DNA from: Boothiomyces macroporosus
Taxonomy: Eukaryota; Chytridiomycota; Chytridiomycetes; Rhizophydiales; Terramycetaceae
Length of the DNA: 64,000 bases
Assembly (NCBI GenBank): GCA_027604185.1
Contig: JADGKB010000012.1
Location: 161,487 to 225,486 of the forward strand
Direction of reading: 5' to 3'
Of this stretch, positions 60,787 through 64,000 are shown in pieces. Each line of letters opens with the position of its first letter. Position 1 is the first letter of the stretch. Position numbers and translations under genes: made by a program. The notes beneath the pieces are model-generated. The model saw only the letters and a list, made by a program, of their open reading frames with translations, was not told the DNA's origin and searched no databases.

Positions 60787-62045
60787 TTATTTCCTTGGCT
60801 TGCCAGGGCCTTTTGCCTTCTTTGCATTAGATTGGGCGGGTTTGCTTTCAGACTGCGTTAGCATTTCTTACCTTTCGCTTCTGAGTTGCCGGATCTTTTG
60901 GGAGAACTTTGAAAAATCCATCTAGACGGCCTTGTGTAGATTGAGACTGGCTCTTTTTCATTCTCTGAACAGTCTTTCGAACCCTCTCTTCATTGAATTG
61001 CTTTTCATTGACTAGAAAGTCTACTATTCCTTCCTCGTCGGGAGCTTTCCATTTTAGCTGAATTAGAAACAATATACGTCAACGGTTGAAGGGTCAGTAA
61101 CTTCTGGTTCTTTAAAGAGCTTTCGAGCCTCTTGATATGGCCAGTTTTCAGGCACTGGATACTTTTTAGGGTCAAGTGTTTTCAATATTTTTTCTATAGA
61201 TCGGTGTTCCTTCATAAGCTGGACTGCACGATGTGGCCCAATGCCGCGAATAGAATCACAGTAATCGCACCCCAACAGAATACATAGATCAATAAATTCA
61301 TCATGGGTGAATTCCAGACCTTCAAGAATTTTTTGAAAGTGGATTTCTGAAATTGGCATTTTCTTTGCTTCACTGAATGTAAGATGTCTCAATAAAACCG
61401 GAGCTCCAAAAGTTAGAGTGTCCATATCTTCACTTCCAACTCCATAGACCTTTTTTAGGAATATAATACTTTTCCTGCTTTTGCTAGTGCAGCGCATTGT
61501 GCCTCGGCTTCACAAGGAGCATTTATCCAAGGAATTCCCATCAAATCTAATAATTTCTGGCATTCCTGATTATGCTTATATCAGTAATAATCAACCTCTT
61601 TGGTAACTTTGACCGTTCTCCTACTGAATTTGTCTATATTTTCTTGATCTCCTGTTTCCTGGGCTTTCTCCATTTCCTTTGTAGCTTCCGCTCTCTTTAT
61701 TCCACGCTTGGCCAACTACATTAAACGTGGTTACTTCTTCAGATTTCATTGCTGGTGGTTTACCATCAAAAACATAACAGGGTTTAATTCCGTTTTCGAC
61801 CATTCGAACTGTACGATACAAAATCCCCATCAGATGAGAAGTAGTGTCCCCACTCTCATTAGTTAACTGATTCCCATCTGTAGATCTCACTGCAATAAGG
61901 AATTGATAGATTGACATGGATGCATCAATCGCAACTTTTCTCCCGAAATACTGAATTAATCCACCATTACATTCTTTATCTCGTTGGAGGCTAGAGCTGC
62001 GGCGGCATGGTCGCCAATCACTTTTGTTAACCCATGAATTCCCAT
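60787..62045 (-). CDS. FEN1: Flap endonuclease 1
   Basis: Complement of 61971..62045, 61735..61950, 61596..61715, 61470..61574, 61078..61449, 60872..61057 and 60787..60852, 379 aa. Six introns of 19-21 nt; the third starts GTTGAT. It starts [18 protein letters not shown], must be processed at Met, and contains [62 protein letters not shown] and the helix-hairpin-helix. A PIP box is present ([11 protein letters not shown]). It cuts 5' flaps in Okazaki fragment joining and long-patch repair. Length and order match eukaryotic FEN1 exactly. Confidence 0.97.
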
Positions 62046-62072
62046 AGATTCAACTGGACTTTTTTTTCTGAA

Positions 62073-62990
62073 ATGTCTAGACAAATATTCAGAAGCAAGA
62101 AAACCAAAGTCCTCAGTTTGGCAGAGAGAACAAAGAAATTCGGAAACTATGAATTAATTGTCCCAGACCTGTCGTTTCGGCCAATCCAGCTCTGTGTACC
62201 AAAACATATTGCAAGACCGAATTATTCAGATATCCCAGCAATAGGCTCTGTGATCCATATTCATGATCAAAATGAAATTAAATCAATCCGGCAGTCTTGT
62301 CAATTAGCCAAGCATATATTAGACTTTGCATGCAAGACTGCAGAGGAGGGAATGTCAACTTTAGAGCTGGACAAAATAGTGTTTGAAGAAATAACTAAAA
62401 ATGGTGCTTATCCAAGTCCCCTGGATTATCATGGATTTCCTAATGCTATATGTACCTCAGTTAATAATGTTATTTGTCATGGTATTCCAGATAATCGGAA
62501 ATTGAAAACAGGAGATTTGCTTAATATTGATGTGACAGTATTTTATAGTGGATATCACGGGGATACCTCAAAGACTGTTGCCATTGGAAATGTGGATGAT
62601 AAAGGTCTTCATCTAATGGAAACCACTCTAAACGCTTTAAAGGCTGGTATTGACAAAGTCGGACCAAACAAGCCTCTCAATCTAATCGGTAGAGTAATCG
62701 AGGAAATTGGTAGCAAGAATGGATACAGTATAGATAAGCAGTTTTGCGGCCATGGTATTGGTAAATTGTTTCACCAAGCACCATTAATTATGCACTATGA
62801 TAACCCTGATGATACTTTGCTAGAGCCTGGAATGATCTTTACAATTGAGCCCATATTTAATCAAGGTAGCGATGGATTTGTCAAATGGCCGGATGCATGG
62901 ACTGCAGTTACAGTAGATGGAGCTAGATCAGCTCAGTTTGAACATACTGTGCTCGTTACTGATGATGGAGTAGAAGTATTAACAGGATAA
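62073..62990 (+). CDS. MAP1D: Type 1 methionine aminopeptidase, probably mitochondrial
   Basis: Single exon, 305 aa from ATG 62073 (MSRQIFRSKKTKVLSL, basic and Ser-rich: a likely mitochondrial signal). An upstream in-frame ATG (62034) overlaps the FEN1 start codon, so I reject it. Catalytic features: YHGFPNAICTSVNNVICHGIP, NIDVTVFYSGYHGDTSKT (two metal Asp), CGHGIGKLFHQAP (metal His), FTIEPIF (metal Glu) and QFEHTVLVTDDG (metal Glu). It removes initiator Met from organellar proteins. No zinc-finger N-terminus of the cytosolic type 1 enzyme is present. 27 bp from the divergent FEN1 ATG. Confidence 0.94.
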   Translation: MSRQIFRSKKTKVLSLAERTKKFGNYELIVPDLSFRPIQLCVPKHIARPNYSDIPAIGSVIHIHDQNEIKSIRQSCQLAKHILDFACKTAEEGMSTLELDKIVFEEITKNGAYPSPLDYHGFPNAICTSVNNVICHGIPDNRKLKTGDLLNIDVTVFYSGYHGDTSKTVAIGNVDDKGLHLMETTLNALKAGIDKVGPNKPLNLIGRVIEEIGSKNGYSIDKQFCGHGIGKLFHQAPLIMHYDNPDDTLLEPGMIFTIEPIFNQGSDGFVKWPDAWTAVTVDGARSAQFEHTVLVTDDGVEVLTG

Positions 62991-63015
62991 CCCTATTCAA
63001 TTTTCAATAAAGTTT

Positions 63016-63795
63016 TTATTTTGACAATCCATTGTTTTTCATATAATTCATAAAAGAAAAAACGTATGATCCTTCTATAAATCCTGTTCCTATCAGATCT
63101 GGACAACCATATGGCAAATTAATAGAAAAATCATCTTCCATCGGTAGACGAAGGTTATTTGAGATATCGTATGGGTCGTAGTCATCGTAGTCATTGTACA
63201 ATCCCCTTGCACATTTGTGGTTTAGTGAAAAGTATAGTGCATCATCACTATCATTAGAAGGATCAAATTTTCCACTCTCTACAGTTTCGATGTGTTCCTC
63301 TTTCATATAGTTTTCAGTATAGTCATTTAATATTATATAGTATTTATCAGTCTTTTTCATGTACTCTACCATATCTTTACTATTTGATACTACTGCCTCG
63401 CTCATCACTGACACTTCAGGCAGAACATTTAATTCTTTATACAAATCTATATAATTTCCTATAGCACACACTCTAGCTATCAAGTAGTTCATTTCTGGAT
63501 TTGACTTGAATAACTTTCTGCATGTCTCCTCGGATGGTATATCTGGAAACCAGATACAATAGTTTTTGTATATAAAAGATGTATCGTTGCACATTATTAA
63601 TCTGTTGCTAATTTTTGACTTGATAAAATCTTGACTACATAGATCTAACATGGAAAAGTTTTTGTCTGATGACTTGACGAATTTTTCATAACACCAGTAA
63701 GCAAAGTCAGTGTTGAACGCTATCCCTCTATTCATACAAAGCTCCTGGTGCCATTCAAAATCATCATCCTTACTTTTGTCATTGTATTTTTTCAT
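63016..63795 (-). CDS. Intronless ankyrin-like protein resembling giant-virus families
   Basis: Single exon, 259 aa. Residues ~75-150 look like a cap plus ankyrin repeats: CIWFPDIPSEETCRKLFKSN, NPEMNYLIARVCAIGNYIDLYK and SEAVVSNSKDMVEYMKK (the x-G/N-xx-DLVxx pattern). The N-terminal half is rich in Cys, Tyr, Asp and Asn. The wording PxIPSEETxxxLFxxNPEMxxxIARVCAIGxYxDLYK recalls ankyrin proteins of mimivirus-like giant viruses as I remember them; a search is needed. Compared with its neighbours it is more AT-rich, uses more Tyr/Asn/Asp and lacks introns. It starts one base inside the stop of the upstream ORF (TAATG). Confidence 0.55.
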   Translation of the reverse strand: MKKYNDKSKDDDFEWHQELCMNRGIAFNTDFAYWCYEKFVKSSDKNFSMLDLCSQDFIKSKISNRLIMCNDTSFIYKNYCIWFPDIPSEETCRKLFKSNPEMNYLIARVCAIGNYIDLYKELNVLPEVSVMSEAVVSNSKDMVEYMKKTDKYYIILNDYTENYMKEEHIETVESGKFDPSNDSDDALYFSLNHKCARGLYNDYDDYDPYDISNNLRLPMEDDFSINLPYGCPDLIGTGFIEGSYVFSFMNYMKNNGLSK

Positions 63796-64000
63796 TAGAT
63801 AATTTCCTCTAGTGACTTTTCATAGTTCTTCCAATCTCCATTATATAGGAAATACAATATCAGAGTGTGATTTCCATATTCTGGTTCTAATTCTCCATTA
63901 GCCATCTTGTAAAAACGAATCATTTCATTCCTGTCATAATTGAAATGCAGATGTCTTTTAGGTATTGTTATTCCTGTTCTAAACTTGTTTCTAAAGTAGC
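63795..64000 (-). CDS. Upstream ORF, 5' end outside window, likely related to the ankyrin-like gene
   Basis: An open frame runs from the window edge to TAA at 63795-63797, ~67 codons (…HLHFNYDRNEMIRFYKMANG…, ending WKNYEKSLEEII). It has the same Tyr/Asn/Asp-rich composition as the ORF that starts inside its stop codon. It could be a separate small gene, the N-terminal part of one gene broken by a frameshift, or an exon of a longer gene. No GT...AG pair at the overlap suits a normal local intron. Function unknown. Confidence 0.4.
   Translation of the reverse strand, partial: YFRNKFRTGITIPKRHLHFNYDRNEMIRFYKMANGELEPEYGNHTLILYFLYNGDWKNYEKSLEEII

Noticed and set aside
62034..62072. Earlier ATG for the methionine aminopeptidase
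   Set aside because: It would overlap the FEN1 start codon on the other strand, and the ATG at 62073 gives a plausible organelle leader.

Overview
This window is nuclear DNA from a compact, AT-rich eukaryotic genome. About 42 protein genes fill nearly all of it, on both strands, often only 7-60 bp apart. I recognised no tRNA, rRNA, CRISPR array or transposon. Nearly every multi-exon gene carries introns of only 19-24 nt (GT...AG, usually a TAA-containing branch-like element 3-7 nt before the AG). I could place about 109 by restoring conserved protein frames; one clear exception is 41 nt. The gene set is opisthokont and fungus-like: Vps1, Fes1, Sec2, Opi3, Pwp2, Dcd1, Ccr4. It also carries centriole or cilium proteins (CEP104, an SFI1 repeat protein, katanin p60) and proteins unusual in Dikarya (a MICAL-type monooxygenase, a DD3-3-like ectodomain on a NADPH oxidase). 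I infer a flagellated, early-diverging fungus or close relative (Rozella-, aphelid- or chytrid-like); the exact taxon is not proven.

Layout. 1-7.2 kb: end of VPS1, an ataxin-10 family protein, a membrane UBA protein, a candidate SYCP2/Red1-like meiotic axis protein and an NnrU-like membrane protein. 7.2-13.3 kb: secreted Fe/Mn superoxide dismutase, cytosolic HSP70 with heat-shock-element candidates, an atypical zinc deaminase, katanin p60 and a Plp1/TXNDC9 protein. 13.3-18.6 kb: a small unknown gene, an unexplained 0.7-kb stretch with two GC palindromes, leucine aminopeptidase, SRRM1-like PWI protein and a PP1 phosphatase. 18.9-28.1 kb: PWP2, a degenerate pyruvate kinase, a second PP1, OPI3, FES1 and SEC2. 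28.1-37.7 kb: UGGT, a small unknown protein, an STE-like kinase, a MICAL monooxygenase and two tandem WW-domain genes. 37.8-48 kb: SFI1-like protein, a multidomain RNA-repair enzyme, COX14-like protein, an AFG2-like AAA ATPase and a KLHDC4-like kelch protein. 48.5-63 kb: DD3-3/NOX fusion, ER mannosidase I, dCMP deaminase, CEP104, CHORD protein, CCR4, FEN1 and methionine aminopeptidase. 63-64 kb: two intronless ankyrin-like ORFs that look foreign to their neighbours.

Functional themes. UGGT (with a KDEL tail) and ER mannosidase I belong to the same ER glycoprotein quality-control route. HSP70, FES1, the CHORD protein and the Plp1-like protein are a chaperone set. Katanin, SFI1 and CEP104 point to centrioles and cilia. 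The most novel candidates are an enzyme at 40980-43696 that seems to join 2H phosphoesterase, phosphatase, kinase and RNA ligase domains in one chain, and the NADPH oxidase with a DD3-3 ectodomain. Next come the atypical deaminase, the pyruvate kinase with altered catalytic residues, and the ~20-nt intron system itself.

All gene models are my own manual reconstructions. For every multi-exon model the exon lengths sum to a multiple of three (for VPS1, the part inside the window), and most junctions restore a conserved motif. Family names rest on recalled family features, not on a database search.
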